A DNA stretch of 64,000 nt from Streptomyces humi (GTDB taxonomy: Bacteria > Actinomycetota > Actinomycetes > Streptomycetales > Streptomycetaceae). Shown piece after piece: positions 45,898-53,647 of the stretch (position 1 is the first letter of the stretch; every line of letters starts with the position of its first letter). The position numbers and the translations under genes are program-made. The notes below the pieces were generated by a model that saw only the letters and a program-made list of their open reading frames with translations, ran no database searches and had not been told where the DNA came from. The stretch covers positions 1 through 64,000 of the forward strand of contig NZ_LBMU02000038.1 of NCBI RefSeq assembly GCF_001005085.2, in the 5' to 3' direction.

Positions 45898-46998
45898 ATG
45901 TTCGGGATGGTCAGACCATGTGGTCATCGGCTCGGGGACCGGTTCCGGGCGCAGTGGCTTGCGCACCTGTGCGGGCTGTGTCTCGCGCTCCGCGGTGACC
46001 ACGGACAGTTCGCACGGGTCGTCACGAACTATGACGGACTGCTGATATCCGTTCTGACGGAGGCCCAGGCGGAGCGGCCCGCCGACGGCCGGCGCACGGC
46101 GGGACCGTGCCCGCTGCGCGGGATGCGGACCGCCTCGGTGGCGCGGGGCGAGGGCGCGCGGCTCGCCGCCGCGGTCTCCCTGGTGCTCGCCTCGGCCAAG
46201 GTGCGTGACCATGTCGCCGACCGGGACGGGCTGCTGGCGCGCCGACCGGTCGCGGCGGTCGCCCGCCGGGTCGCCGCCGACTGGGGACGGGCCGGGGCCC
46301 GGAGCGGCGCGGCCGTCGGGTTCGACACCGGGATCCTGGTCGACGCCGTCGACCGGCAACTCGCCGTCGAGGCGCTCGCGGGGCCGGGCACACCGCTGCT
46401 GACGGTCACCGAACCGACCGAGACGGCCACCGCCGCGGCCTTCGCGCACACCGCCGTCCTGGCCGGCCGGCCGGGCAACGCCGCACCGCTCGCCGAGGCC
46501 GGCCGGCTCTTCGGCCGGCTCGCGCATCTGCTGGACGCCGTCGAGGACCGCGCGGCCGACGCCGTCGCGGGGGCCTGGAACCCGCTCGCCGCGACCGGGA
46601 CCTCACCGGACGAGGCGCGCCGGCTCGCCGACGACGCGCTGCACGGGATCCGGCTGGCGCTGCGGGACACGGAGTTCGCCGACGGCGGGCTGGCCCATCT
46701 GCTGCTCGTGCACGAACTGGGGCGTTCGGTGGACCGGGCGTTCGGGACCGCACCGGTCTGCTCGGCCCACGGCCCGGAGCCGCAGGCCCCGCCGGAGAAG
46801 CGCGGTCTCCTGGCGGGGTGCGGGATGTCCGCGCTGCTGTGCTGTAGCTGCCAGATGTGCTGCGCGGAGGAGTACGAGGGGCCCTGGTCGCGCAAGAAGC
46901 GCGAGGGCTGCTGCCGCGACTGCGACTGTGACTGCCCGTGCGACGGCTGCGACGGTTGCGATGGCTGCGACTGCTGCTGCCCGTGCGACGGCTGCTGA
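45898..46998 (+). CDS. DUF5685 protein with Cys-rich metal-binding-like tail
   Basis: ATG 45898 (MFGMVRPCGHRLG), with GGGGGGAA upstream, gives 366 residues; MVRPCGHRLG at 45907 is an alternative. N-terminal CGLC and Cys/His around residues 8-35 resemble a metal site. The middle is a helical DUF5685 domain rich in Ala/Arg. The C-terminal 40 residues hold about 20 Cys, with CCSCQMCC and CDCDCPCDGC blocks, unlike most DUF5685 proteins I recall. Such density suggests metal or redox binding, or a thioredoxin-like storage tail. Not a metallothionein by length. Function unknown. The tail codons are echoed in the intergenic repeat downstream. Confidence 0.8.
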   Translation: MFGMVRPCGHRLGDRFRAQWLAHLCGLCLALRGDHGQFARVVTNYDGLLISVLTEAQAERPADGRRTAGPCPLRGMRTASVARGEGARLAAAVSLVLASAKVRDHVADRDGLLARRPVAAVARRVAADWGRAGARSGAAVGFDTGILVDAVDRQLAVEALAGPGTPLLTVTEPTETATAAAFAHTAVLAGRPGNAAPLAEAGRLFGRLAHLLDAVEDRAADAVAGAWNPLAATGTSPDEARRLADDALHGIRLALRDTEFADGGLAHLLLVHELGRSVDRAFGTAPVCSAHGPEPQAPPEKRGLLAGCGMSALLCCSCQMCCAEEYEGPWSRKKREGCCRDCDCDCPCDGCDGCDGCDCCCPCDGC

Positions 46999-47002
46999 GC
47001 AG

Positions 47003-47078
47003 GACGGTTGAGGGCAAGACGGTTGCCGGGCACGACGGTTGCGGGCAAGACGGTTGCGGGCAGGACGGTTGCGGGCAT
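47003..47078. repeat. 15-bp tandem repeat related to the Cys-rich DUF5685 3' end
   Basis: GACGGTTGCGGGCAA-type units begin at 47003, 47018, 47034, 47049 and 47064 (period 15-16). The coding tail just before the stop contains the related GACGGTTGCGATGG and GACGGCTGC codons, so the array looks like an extension of the gene end. Confidence 0.8.
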
Positions 47079-47371
47079 GCGGAGAAAGGTGTCCAGGGGC
47101 GGCGGTCTCCTGGGGACGGCAGGCGTACGGGGCGCGAGGGGAGGGGTGCGCGTGTGAAGGCGAGGGGCGATACGCGAGGAAGAACGCGAGAGGTCCCCGC
47201 CGTCGGCGGGGGCGCGCAGTGGGTCAGCTCAACAGGAACAGGACCACACGCGACCGAAGTCGATGTGGGAGCGGGTGACCAGCCACTGCTGTGGATGCAT
47301 GGGCCAAGTGGAACAGGTCTCCGGTTTTCCGTCAACCGAGATGAGACGCACCGACCACACTCTGGACACCC

Positions 47372-47402
47372 TTGACAACGAGGGGAAACACCGCCGTAGA
47401 GT
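47372..47402 (+). promoter_or_regulatory. HrdB-type promoter for the small-ORF/FAD operon
   Basis: TTGACA (47372-47377), 19-bp spacer, TAGAGT (47397-47402). The spacer is one base longer than ideal. Start would be near 47410, with a 95-base leader to the ATG at 47507. Confidence 0.55.
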
Positions 47403-47506
47403 CGACAGGCGGCCCTGCTGAGGGGCTCGGCCGCAGCGCACCGCACAGCGGCGCGCCCGTGTGAAGGCGATCACCGTGTTCGTGCTGTCCGCCACGGAGC
47501 CTTCAC

Positions 47507-47608
47507 ATGTCATTCGACACCCTTGCCCAGACCGCCGGCGCCCCCGGGCCCGCACACCTCCCGCGGATCGTTCCGCCGCGCCGCCGTGATCGGCGGGCGG
47601 CCCGATGA
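47507..47608 (+). CDS. 33-codon ORF translationally coupled to the FAD/NAD(P) gene
   Basis: ATG 47507 is preceded by CGGAG at good spacing. The peptide opens MSFDTLAQTAG, has Pro residues in the middle, and ends with a basic stretch (RRRDRRAAR; about 9 Arg in 33). Its TGA (47606-47608) overlaps the ATG of the next gene (ATGA), so translation of the two is coupled. It could be a leader peptide that controls the operon, a small secreted or processed peptide modified by the flavoenzymes, or a chance ORF. No signal peptide or Cys is present. Confidence 0.45.
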   Translation: MSFDTLAQTAGAPGPAHLPRIVPPRRRDRRAAR

Positions 47609-49362
47609 GACCCCAGCTCGTGATCGTGGGGGCCGGGCCGCGGGGGACCGGCCTCCTTGAGCGCATCGCCGCCAACGCACCCGAGCTGTACGCCGGTTCG
47701 GGCCTCGACATCCATCTGGTCGACCCGCACCCGCCGGGCGCGGGGCGTATCTGGCGAGCCGCGCAGTCACCGCTGCTGTGGATGAACTCGCACGCCGAGG
47801 ACGTCACCATGTTCACGGACGAGACGGTGCGGATGACCGGCCCGGTGCGCGAGGGACCCACCCTGCACGAGTGGGCGGGCCTGGACGGCCGTACCTTCGC
47901 CGACCGGCAGATCCAGGGCCACTACCTGCGCCACGTCTACGACCGTGCCGTCGCCGACCTGCCCGACGGTGTCACCGTCCACCACCATGCCCGCCGCGCC
48001 CTGCGGGTGAGCGGACCGCGCGAGGGCCGCCAGCAGGTGTGGCTGGAGGGCCGGCCGCGCCCCCTCCTCGCCGACCTCGTCGTCCTCGCCCTGGGCCACC
48101 TGGACGCGGAACTGGACGAGGAACAGGCGGAGCTGGCCGGATACGCGGACGCGCACGGACTGGTCCACCTGCCGCCCGACTTCACCGCCGACAGCGACCT
48201 GTCCGCGGTGCGCCCCGGCGAGCCGGTGCTGGTACGCGGGTTCGGGCTCGCCTTCGTCGACCTGATGGTGCTGCTCACCGAGGGACGCGGCGGCCGGTAC
48301 GACGGAGACACCTACATACCCTCCGGACAGGAGCCGGTGCTCTACGTCGGATCGCGGCGCGGGGTGCCGTACCACTCGAAGATCGGGTACGACTGGACCG
48401 GCGAACGCCCCCCGCTGCCCCGCTTCCTCGGGCCCGCCGAGATCGACGGACTGCTCGCCCGGCCGGACGGCTTCGACTTCCGGCAGGACGTGTGGCCGCT
48501 GGTGGTGAAGGAACTGGGGTTCGCCCACTACCACCGGCTGTGCACCGTCCATCCCGAGCGGACGGCCGTCGCCTGGCGTGACTTCGAGGAGAAGTACGCC
48601 GCCGCCGAGTCCGACGCCGAGGTGCGGGCGCTGGTCGCCGCCGCCGTACCGGATCCGGCCGACCGGCTCGACCTGGCCGCGCTGGACCGCCCGCTGGACG
48701 GGGTGCGGTACGGGTCGCACGAGGAGTTCCAGGACGGACTGCGGGAGTACGTGGAGGCCGACCTGGGCCGCCGCCACGACCCGGAGTACAGCGCCGACCT
48801 CGCCGTGTTCCTCGGACTGCTCTCCGTCTACGGGCAGTTGGTGCGGCTCGGCAACATCGGCACCTGGTGGCACGGGTTCTTCAGCTATCTCGCCTCCGGG
48901 CCGCCCGGACCCCGGCTGCGGCAGATGCTCGCGCTGTCCCGGGCGGGTGTGCTGAGGTTCGTCGGCGCCGGGATGACGGTGACCGCGGCGGACGGGGTGT
49001 TCCGGGCCGCCGCCGACACCGTGCCCGGGTTCACCGTCGAGGCTCGCACGCTCGTCGAGGCGCGACTGCCCGAACCCACCCTCGGACGCGCCCGGGACGC
49101 GCTGCTGCGCGCACTGCACGCGGACGGGGCCGTCGAGACCGACGGCGGCCTGCTCGCGGTGGACCCGGCCGACGGGCGGATCCTCGGCGGGGACGGGCGA
49201 CCGCACCCCCGGCGGTTCGCGCTCGGGCCGTTCACCGACAGCCGTACCCCCGGCGCCTTCACCCGGCCCCGCACCGGCGGGCCCGCGTTCCGGCAGAACG
49301 ACGCCACGGCACGCGCGGCCCTGGCCTTCCTGCGAACCCTGACAGAACAGGCCGCCGCCTAG
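47605..49362 (+). CDS. FAD/NAD(P)-binding protein of the FAD-NAD(P)-binding (NAD_binding_9) family
   Basis: ATG 47605, 585 residues. The dinucleotide-binding motif is at the start (LVIVGAGPRGTGLLERIAAN), with IHLVDPHPPGAGRIWRAAQS next. The remaining 500 residues match large FAD-NAD(P)-binding proteins found in actinobacterial biosynthetic or stress loci (for example GHLDAELDEEQAELAGYADA, YVGSRRGVPYHSKIGYDWTG). No transmembrane segment. Chemistry unknown; possibly an oxidase or hydroxylase acting on a peptide or small metabolite. Gene order with a luciferase-like enzyme and DUF1684 suggests a small oxidative pathway. Confidence 0.75.
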   Translation: MRPQLVIVGAGPRGTGLLERIAANAPELYAGSGLDIHLVDPHPPGAGRIWRAAQSPLLWMNSHAEDVTMFTDETVRMTGPVREGPTLHEWAGLDGRTFADRQIQGHYLRHVYDRAVADLPDGVTVHHHARRALRVSGPREGRQQVWLEGRPRPLLADLVVLALGHLDAELDEEQAELAGYADAHGLVHLPPDFTADSDLSAVRPGEPVLVRGFGLAFVDLMVLLTEGRGGRYDGDTYIPSGQEPVLYVGSRRGVPYHSKIGYDWTGERPPLPRFLGPAEIDGLLARPDGFDFRQDVWPLVVKELGFAHYHRLCTVHPERTAVAWRDFEEKYAAAESDAEVRALVAAAVPDPADRLDLAALDRPLDGVRYGSHEEFQDGLREYVEADLGRRHDPEYSADLAVFLGLLSVYGQLVRLGNIGTWWHGFFSYLASGPPGPRLRQMLALSRAGVLRFVGAGMTVTAADGVFRAAADTVPGFTVEARTLVEARLPEPTLGRARDALLRALHADGAVETDGGLLAVDPADGRILGGDGRPHPRRFALGPFTDSRTPGAFTRPRTGGPAFRQNDATARAALAFLRTLTEQAAA

Positions 49363-49394
49363 CCGGCACCGCCGCCCCCGGTCCGGCTCACGCC

Positions 49395-49546
49395 GTTCAC
49401 CGAGAAGCGCCGCGTTCACCGAGAGGAGCCCCGCTCGCCGGGAGGCGCCGCGTTCACCGAGAGGCACCCCGCTCACCGACAGGCGCCCCGTTCACCGAGA
49501 AGCGCCCCGCTCACCGAAAAGCGTGCCGTTCATCGAGAAGGAGGAG
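49395..49546. repeat. 19-bp tandem repeat, eight copies
   Basis: Copies of GTTCACCGAGAAGCGCCCC or variants begin at 49395, 49414, 49433, 49452, 49471, 49490, 49509 and 49528, an exact 19-bp period. The last copy has changed into GTTCATCGAGAAGGAGGAG, which supplies a Shine-Dalgarno for the next genes. A related GTTCACCGACAGCCG lies inside the preceding gene (about 49230). Confidence 0.92.
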
Positions 49547-49577
49547 TTTTCGTGGTTTCCGAAGAGGTTGGTGGCTT

Positions 49578-50393
49578 ATGAGCGGCTCGTACGGCCGAGG
49601 GCTGCTGCACCTGGCCGCCGCCGTGGACCAGGTCGGCGTGTTCGACGCCGAGCGGTACGTCGAACTGGTCCGGCTCGCCGAGAGCGGCGGGCTGGACTTC
49701 GTGACGCTCGACGGCCGGTTCGGATGGGCGGAGAGCGACCCGCTGACCGTGCTTTCGCGGCTGGCCCCGGCCACCCGGCGGATCGGTCTGGTGCCGTTGG
49801 CGCCCGCCCCGCAGGCCGCCGCCGTCCGTCTCGACGAGGTCAGCGGAGGGCGGGCCGGCTGGTGGAGCGAGGCACCGGGGCCCGTCGAGGAGTGTCCGGT
49901 GCGGGTGACCGACGCCACCGAGGAAGCCGCCCGCCGGCCGGCCGCCCGGTACGCCGATGTGGCCCTGGTGCGCGCCGCGAGCTCGGCACAGGCCGCCGTC
50001 GTACGCGACGAACTGCGTTCTCACGCCCGGGAGTTCGGGAGAGAGCCCGAGGAACTGCGGGTGCTGGTGAGCCTGATGGTGGATCTGGGGGACGGGGAGC
50101 GGGCGGCCGAGCCGGGGCACGGCGGTGGCGGGCCGCGGCAGACCGTGCAGGGCCCGCTGTACCGGGGCGGCCCGGTGGACCTGGCGGAGCTGATCGCGAG
50201 CTGGCACGCCGAGGGTGCCACCGACGGCTTCCACCTCGTCCCCGCCGAACCCAGGCGCGACCTGGAGCGGCTGGTCAACGGCACCGTGGCGCTGCTCCAG
50301 CACCGCGGTCTGTTCCGCACCTTCTACCCGGGCAGCACCCTGCGCGAGCACCTCGGCCTCGCCCGCCGCGCCGACCAGCTCGCGGCGCCCTGA
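49578..50393 (+). CDS. LLM-class (luciferase-like) flavin-dependent oxidoreductase
   Basis: ATG 49578, 271 residues. LLM elements: an N-terminal strand LLHLAAAVDQVG, RYVELVRLAESGGLDFVTLD (flavin-binding region), RIGLVPLAPAPQ and the late YRGGPVDLAELIASWHAEGA. Such flavin enzymes oxidise or desulfonate small molecules and are frequent in Streptomyces accessory loci. A short ORF (GTG 49552, nine codons, overlapping this ATG) could act as a coupling leader. It follows the 19-bp repeat whose last unit carries a strong GGAGGAG. Probably same operon as the FAD protein. Confidence 0.8.
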   Translation: MSGSYGRGLLHLAAAVDQVGVFDAERYVELVRLAESGGLDFVTLDGRFGWAESDPLTVLSRLAPATRRIGLVPLAPAPQAAAVRLDEVSGGRAGWWSEAPGPVEECPVRVTDATEEAARRPAARYADVALVRAASSAQAAVVRDELRSHAREFGREPEELRVLVSLMVDLGDGERAAEPGHGGGGPRQTVQGPLYRGGPVDLAELIASWHAEGATDGFHLVPAEPRRDLERLVNGTVALLQHRGLFRTFYPGSTLREHLGLARRADQLAAP

Positions 50394-50402
50394 GAGCCGC
50401 GG

Positions 50403-50510
50403 CCAGAGCCGTGTCCGGAAGCCTGGCCAGAACCATGACCAGAAGCATGACCAGAACCATGACGAGAACCATGACCAGAACCATGACGAGAAACGTGACG
50501 AGCGTTGTGA
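50403..50510. repeat. 12-bp tandem repeat, about nine copies
   Basis: CCAGAACCATGA-type units recur every 12 bp from 50403 to 50510 (clearest from 50427). In one frame they read as Met-Thr-Arg repeats (TMTRTMTRTMTRNV). They fill the gap between the LLM stop and the DUF1684 gene start. Confidence 0.9.
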
Positions 50511-50523
50511 AAGGGCTGATCGT

Positions 50524-51306
50524 ATGACCGCCGAGGACGCGTCCGGCGACTGGAAGCGCTGGCACGAGCAGCGTGGGGAGCAGGTGTCGGCGCCCTACGG
50601 GCCGCTCGCGCTGGTCGGCACCCGCTGGATCGAGGATCATCCGGACGGCCGCCTTCCGGGTGTTCCCGGTACCTGGGCGGTCGACGGGGAAGGGGTCGTC
50701 CTCACCGCGACGGAGGCCGACGGCCTGGCCGTCGACGGCGAGCCCTTCGCCGGGGAGATCCGGCTCGCCGCCGACCCCGAACCGGCGGCCCGGGTCACGC
50801 TCGGCGAACGCCACCTCGTCGTGCTGGTGCGCGAGGGCGTCTGGGGAGTACGGGACTACGACCCCGACGCCGGGACGCGCCGCGCCTTCCGGGGCATCGA
50901 CGCCACTCCCTACGACCCGCGCTGGTCGGTGCCGGGCCGCTTCACGCCGTACGCCGGCGACCGGCGCTCCGTCCGGGTCGGCAACGCGGACGGACGGGAG
51001 CGCGCACTGGTCCTCGCGGGTGAACTCGCCTTCACCCTGGCGGGTGAAGAGCGGACGCTCCAGGTCGCCGAGCAGCCCGACGGCCGGCTGTGGGCGGTGT
51101 TCGCCGACAGCACCAGCGGCCACAGCAGTTTCCGGTTCAGGTTCCTCTATTCGGCCGCCCCGGCCGCCGACGGCTCCACCACCGTCGACCTCAACCGGGC
51201 GCAACTGCCGCCGTGCGCCTTCGCGGACCACTTCATCTGCCCGTTCCCGCCCCCGGGGAACACGCTGGACGTCGCCGTCGAGGCGGGGGAGCGCCGGCTG
51301 GGCTGA
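50524..51306 (+). CDS. DUF1684 family protein
   Basis: ATG 50524, 260 residues. The DUF1684 C-terminal signature is clear: FRFRFLYSA, then VDLNRAQLPPCAFADHFICP and FPPPGN. The N-terminal half is beta-rich. DUF1684 proteins are of unknown function, often beside flavin or cupin enzymes. Here it trails the LLM oxidoreductase gene, so it may complete the same pathway, which is inference. The start has AAAGGG nine bases upstream within the end of the 12-bp repeat. Confidence 0.88.
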   Translation: MTAEDASGDWKRWHEQRGEQVSAPYGPLALVGTRWIEDHPDGRLPGVPGTWAVDGEGVVLTATEADGLAVDGEPFAGEIRLAADPEPAARVTLGERHLVVLVREGVWGVRDYDPDAGTRRAFRGIDATPYDPRWSVPGRFTPYAGDRRSVRVGNADGRERALVLAGELAFTLAGEERTLQVAEQPDGRLWAVFADSTSGHSSFRFRFLYSAAPAADGSTTVDLNRAQLPPCAFADHFICPFPPPGNTLDVAVEAGERRLG

Positions 51307-51544
51307 GGGGCACGGCGGGGTACGACGGGAGACGACCGGGACAAGATCGCACAAATACGCCACAGTTCGCTCACAGCCGCACGGCCGAAAGGCGCCCTTG
51401 CGGCTACCGGTCGTTCGCCCGAATACTCCCCCACAGCGCTTGTCAGGGGCATTGCGTGTTCGGAATCCGGGCGTCACCCCTGGCTGCGCCTCACGGGCCC
51501 CGACCCCACGCGGGCCCCCGACTTCCCCTGGGAGGGAACGACAA

Positions 51545-52444
51545 GTGAGGATCAAGCGCACGACCCCCCGCAGCGGTATCTCGAGACGGACCCGGCTGAT
51601 CGCCGTGGGCACCGGTTTCCTGGCCGCGGCAGCGTTCGCCGTCCCCACCGCGAGCGCGAGCGACGTCCACACCTTCAGCGCGACCCAGCTGAAGTCCGTG
51701 GACAGCTCTGTTCTGAAGGCCGACATCCCGGGCACCGCCTGGTCCGTCGACAGCAAGACCAACCGTGTCGTCGTCACGGCCGACTCCACGGTCTCCAACG
51801 CCGAGATCGCCAAGATCAAGCGGCAGGCGGGCGCCAACTCCGGCGCGCTCACCATCAAGCGCACCCCCGGCACCTTCAAGAAGCTGATCACCGGCGGCGA
51901 CGCCATCTACGGCGGCTCCTACCGCTGCTCGCTCGGCTTCAACGTGCACAGCGGCAGCACGTACTACTTCCTGACCGCCGGGCACTGCGGCGAGGTGGCC
52001 TCGACCTGGTACAGCAACTCCGGGCACACCACGGTCCTGGGCACCAACGTCAGCTACAGCTTCCCGACGAACGACTTCGCGCTGGTGAAGTACACCAACA
52101 CCTCGATCGCGCACCCGAGCGCGGTCGGCAGCCAGACCATCTCCAGCGCGGCCACGCCCAGCGTCGGGACGACGGTGTACCGCCGCGGTTCGACCACCGG
52201 CACCCACAGCGGCCGGGTCACCGCGCTCAACGCCACCGTCAACTACGGCAGCGGTGACATCGTCTACGGCATGATCCAGACCACGGTCTGCGCCGAGGGC
52301 GGCGACAGCGGCGGCCCGCTCTACGGCGGTTCCGTGGCCTACGGTCTGACCTCCGGCGGCAGCGGCGACTGCACCTCCGGCGGTACGACCTTCTTCCAGC
52401 CGGTCACCGAGGCGCTGAGCTACTACGGCGTGAGCGTCGGCTGA
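51545..52444 (+). CDS. Streptogrisin-type (SGPA/SGPB-like) secreted serine protease
   Basis: GTG 51545 behind GGGAGGGA gives 299 residues. Signal peptide with twin Arg (ISRRTRLIAVGTGFLAAAA), a short alpha-lytic-type propeptide, then the mature enzyme from residue 115 (ITGGDAIYGGSYRCSLGF). Catalytic triad: His in TAGHC (residue 147), Asp in NDFALVKY, Ser in GGDSGGP. Two disulfide pairs and the family-typical TTFFQPVTEALSYYGVSVG end. Family S1E, chymotrypsin-like specificity for large aromatic or Leu P1 is usual. Its propeptide (about 70 residues) is shorter than in the second protease of this cluster. Confidence 0.95.
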   Translation: MRIKRTTPRSGISRRTRLIAVGTGFLAAAAFAVPTASASDVHTFSATQLKSVDSSVLKADIPGTAWSVDSKTNRVVVTADSTVSNAEIAKIKRQAGANSGALTIKRTPGTFKKLITGGDAIYGGSYRCSLGFNVHSGSTYYFLTAGHCGEVASTWYSNSGHTTVLGTNVSYSFPTNDFALVKYTNTSIAHPSAVGSQTISSAATPSVGTTVYRRGSTTGTHSGRVTALNATVNYGSGDIVYGMIQTTVCAEGGDSGGPLYGGSVAYGLTSGGSGDCTSGGTTFFQPVTEALSYYGVSVG

Positions 52445-52473
52445 CGATCCGTACGGACCGTCTCCCGGCACTG

Positions 52474-52502
52474 GCCCCCGTACGCAACCGGCGTGCGGGG
52501 GC
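52474..52502 (+). terminator. Hairpin terminator after the first streptogrisin gene
   Basis: A 12-bp stem (52474-52485 with 52491-52502, one G-T pair) around a 5-base loop, followed by TCCCCTTT. Confidence 0.75.
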
Positions 52503-52570
52503 TCCCCTTTGCCCGGGGGCGGGGTTACCTTCGAAGGATCCGTCCTGGAAGTCACCCCTTGGGGGCCGGC

Positions 52571-53398
52571 ATGGTCGAGGCGCTGGTGGCGGCCGGAGCC
52601 GCTCTCGTGTCCGTCGGAGCGGTCTACGCGATGGCCGCGGCACGGGTCGTCAAACAGTACGAACGGGGTGTGGTGTTCCGCCTCGGCAGGCTCCGGCCGG
52701 AGGTGCGCGGACCCGGTTTCACCACGATCGTCCCGTTCGTGGACCGGCTCCAGAAGGTCAACATGCAGATCGTCACCATGCCGGTGCCCGCGCAGGAGGG
52801 CATCACCCGGGACAACGTGACCGTGCGGGTCGACGCCGTCGTCTACTTCCGGGTGACCTCCCCGGCCGAGGCGCTCGTCCGGGTCGAGGACTACAAGTTC
52901 GCGGTCTCCCAGATGGCGCAGACCTCGCTCAGGTCCATCATCGGCAAGAGCGAACTCGACGACCTGTTGTCCAACCGCGAGAGGCTCAACCAGGGACTGG
53001 AGTTGATGATCGACAGCCCGGCCGTGGAGTGGGGCGTCACCATCGACCGGGTCGAGATCAAGGACGTCTCGCTGCCCGAGACCATGAAGCGGTCCATGGC
53101 CCGGCAGGCCGAGGCCGACCGGGAGCGCCGGGCCCGTGTCATCAACGCCGACGCCGAACTCCAGGCCTCCAAGAAGCTCGCGGAGGCCGCCAAGGAGATG
53201 TCGGAACAGCCCGCCGCGCTGCAACTGCGGCTGTTGCAGACGGTGGTGGCGGTCGCCGCCGAGAAGAACTCGACCCTGGTGCTGCCGTTCCCGGTGGAAC
53301 TGCTGCGGTTCCTGGAACGGGCCCAGCAGCACCTGCCCCCGGCGGGCGGGGCCGATGGTTCCGGAGGGCCGGGAGGGGCGAGTTCAGGACAGGGGTAG
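52571..53398 (+). CDS. SPFH/band 7 (slipin-type) membrane protein
   Basis: ATG 52571 is chosen because the next coding region begins at the hydrophobic helix (MVEALVAAGAALVSVGAVYA). 275 residues: one N-terminal transmembrane helix and a band-7/SPFH domain (YERGVVFRLGRLRPEVRGPG, DAVVYFRVTSPAEALVRVED, MAQTSLRSIIGKSELDDLLS). A coiled coil (MARQAEADRERRARVINADA) and a Gly-rich tail follow. Slipins scaffold membrane microdomains and often pair with NfeD proteases; none is present here. It sits between two secreted protease genes, so it might aid their export or membrane stress, which is inference. Confidence 0.88.
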   Translation: MVEALVAAGAALVSVGAVYAMAAARVVKQYERGVVFRLGRLRPEVRGPGFTTIVPFVDRLQKVNMQIVTMPVPAQEGITRDNVTVRVDAVVYFRVTSPAEALVRVEDYKFAVSQMAQTSLRSIIGKSELDDLLSNRERLNQGLELMIDSPAVEWGVTIDRVEIKDVSLPETMKRSMARQAEADRERRARVINADAELQASKKLAEAAKEMSEQPAALQLRLLQTVVAVAAEKNSTLVLPFPVELLRFLERAQQHLPPAGGADGSGGPGGASSGQG

Positions 53399-53647
53399 GG
53401 GTCGCCGCCCGCCGTCCATGACTCGCCCGCCGTCCATGACTCGTCCCTGATGTTCGCAGTGCGAATCCTCCTGCGGTGACTGTGAACGCCTCGCGCACCG
53501 GGGGCGCACAACATCCGCGCACGTCCGTCCTGGAGTCGACCTTGTGTGCTCCCTGTGGGTCTCGGAATAGTGGGCGCCCGTCAACCAGCCTTCCGGCCCT
53601 GGAATCCCCACCATTCTTCGGGCCGACCCCCCACAGGAGGACGTGAG

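Larger units (their letters stand above)
46999..47506. other. Intergenic region DUF5685 to small-ORF/FAD operon
   Basis: 508 bp. A 15-bp tandem repeat follows the DUF5685 stop. A TTGACA/TAGAGT promoter lies at 47372-47402, and a 33-codon ORF begins at 47507. The stretch 47090-47365 shows no gene. A CGGAG Shine-Dalgarno precedes the small ORF. Confidence 0.6.

Noticed and set aside
49395..49546. CRISPR array
   Set aside because: The 19-bp units abut directly with no spacers and no cas genes are nearby.
49552..49581. Nine-codon leader ORF overlapping the LLM start
   Set aside because: The Shine-Dalgarno spacing fits, but nine codons is too short to support as a gene; noted only as a possible coupling leader.
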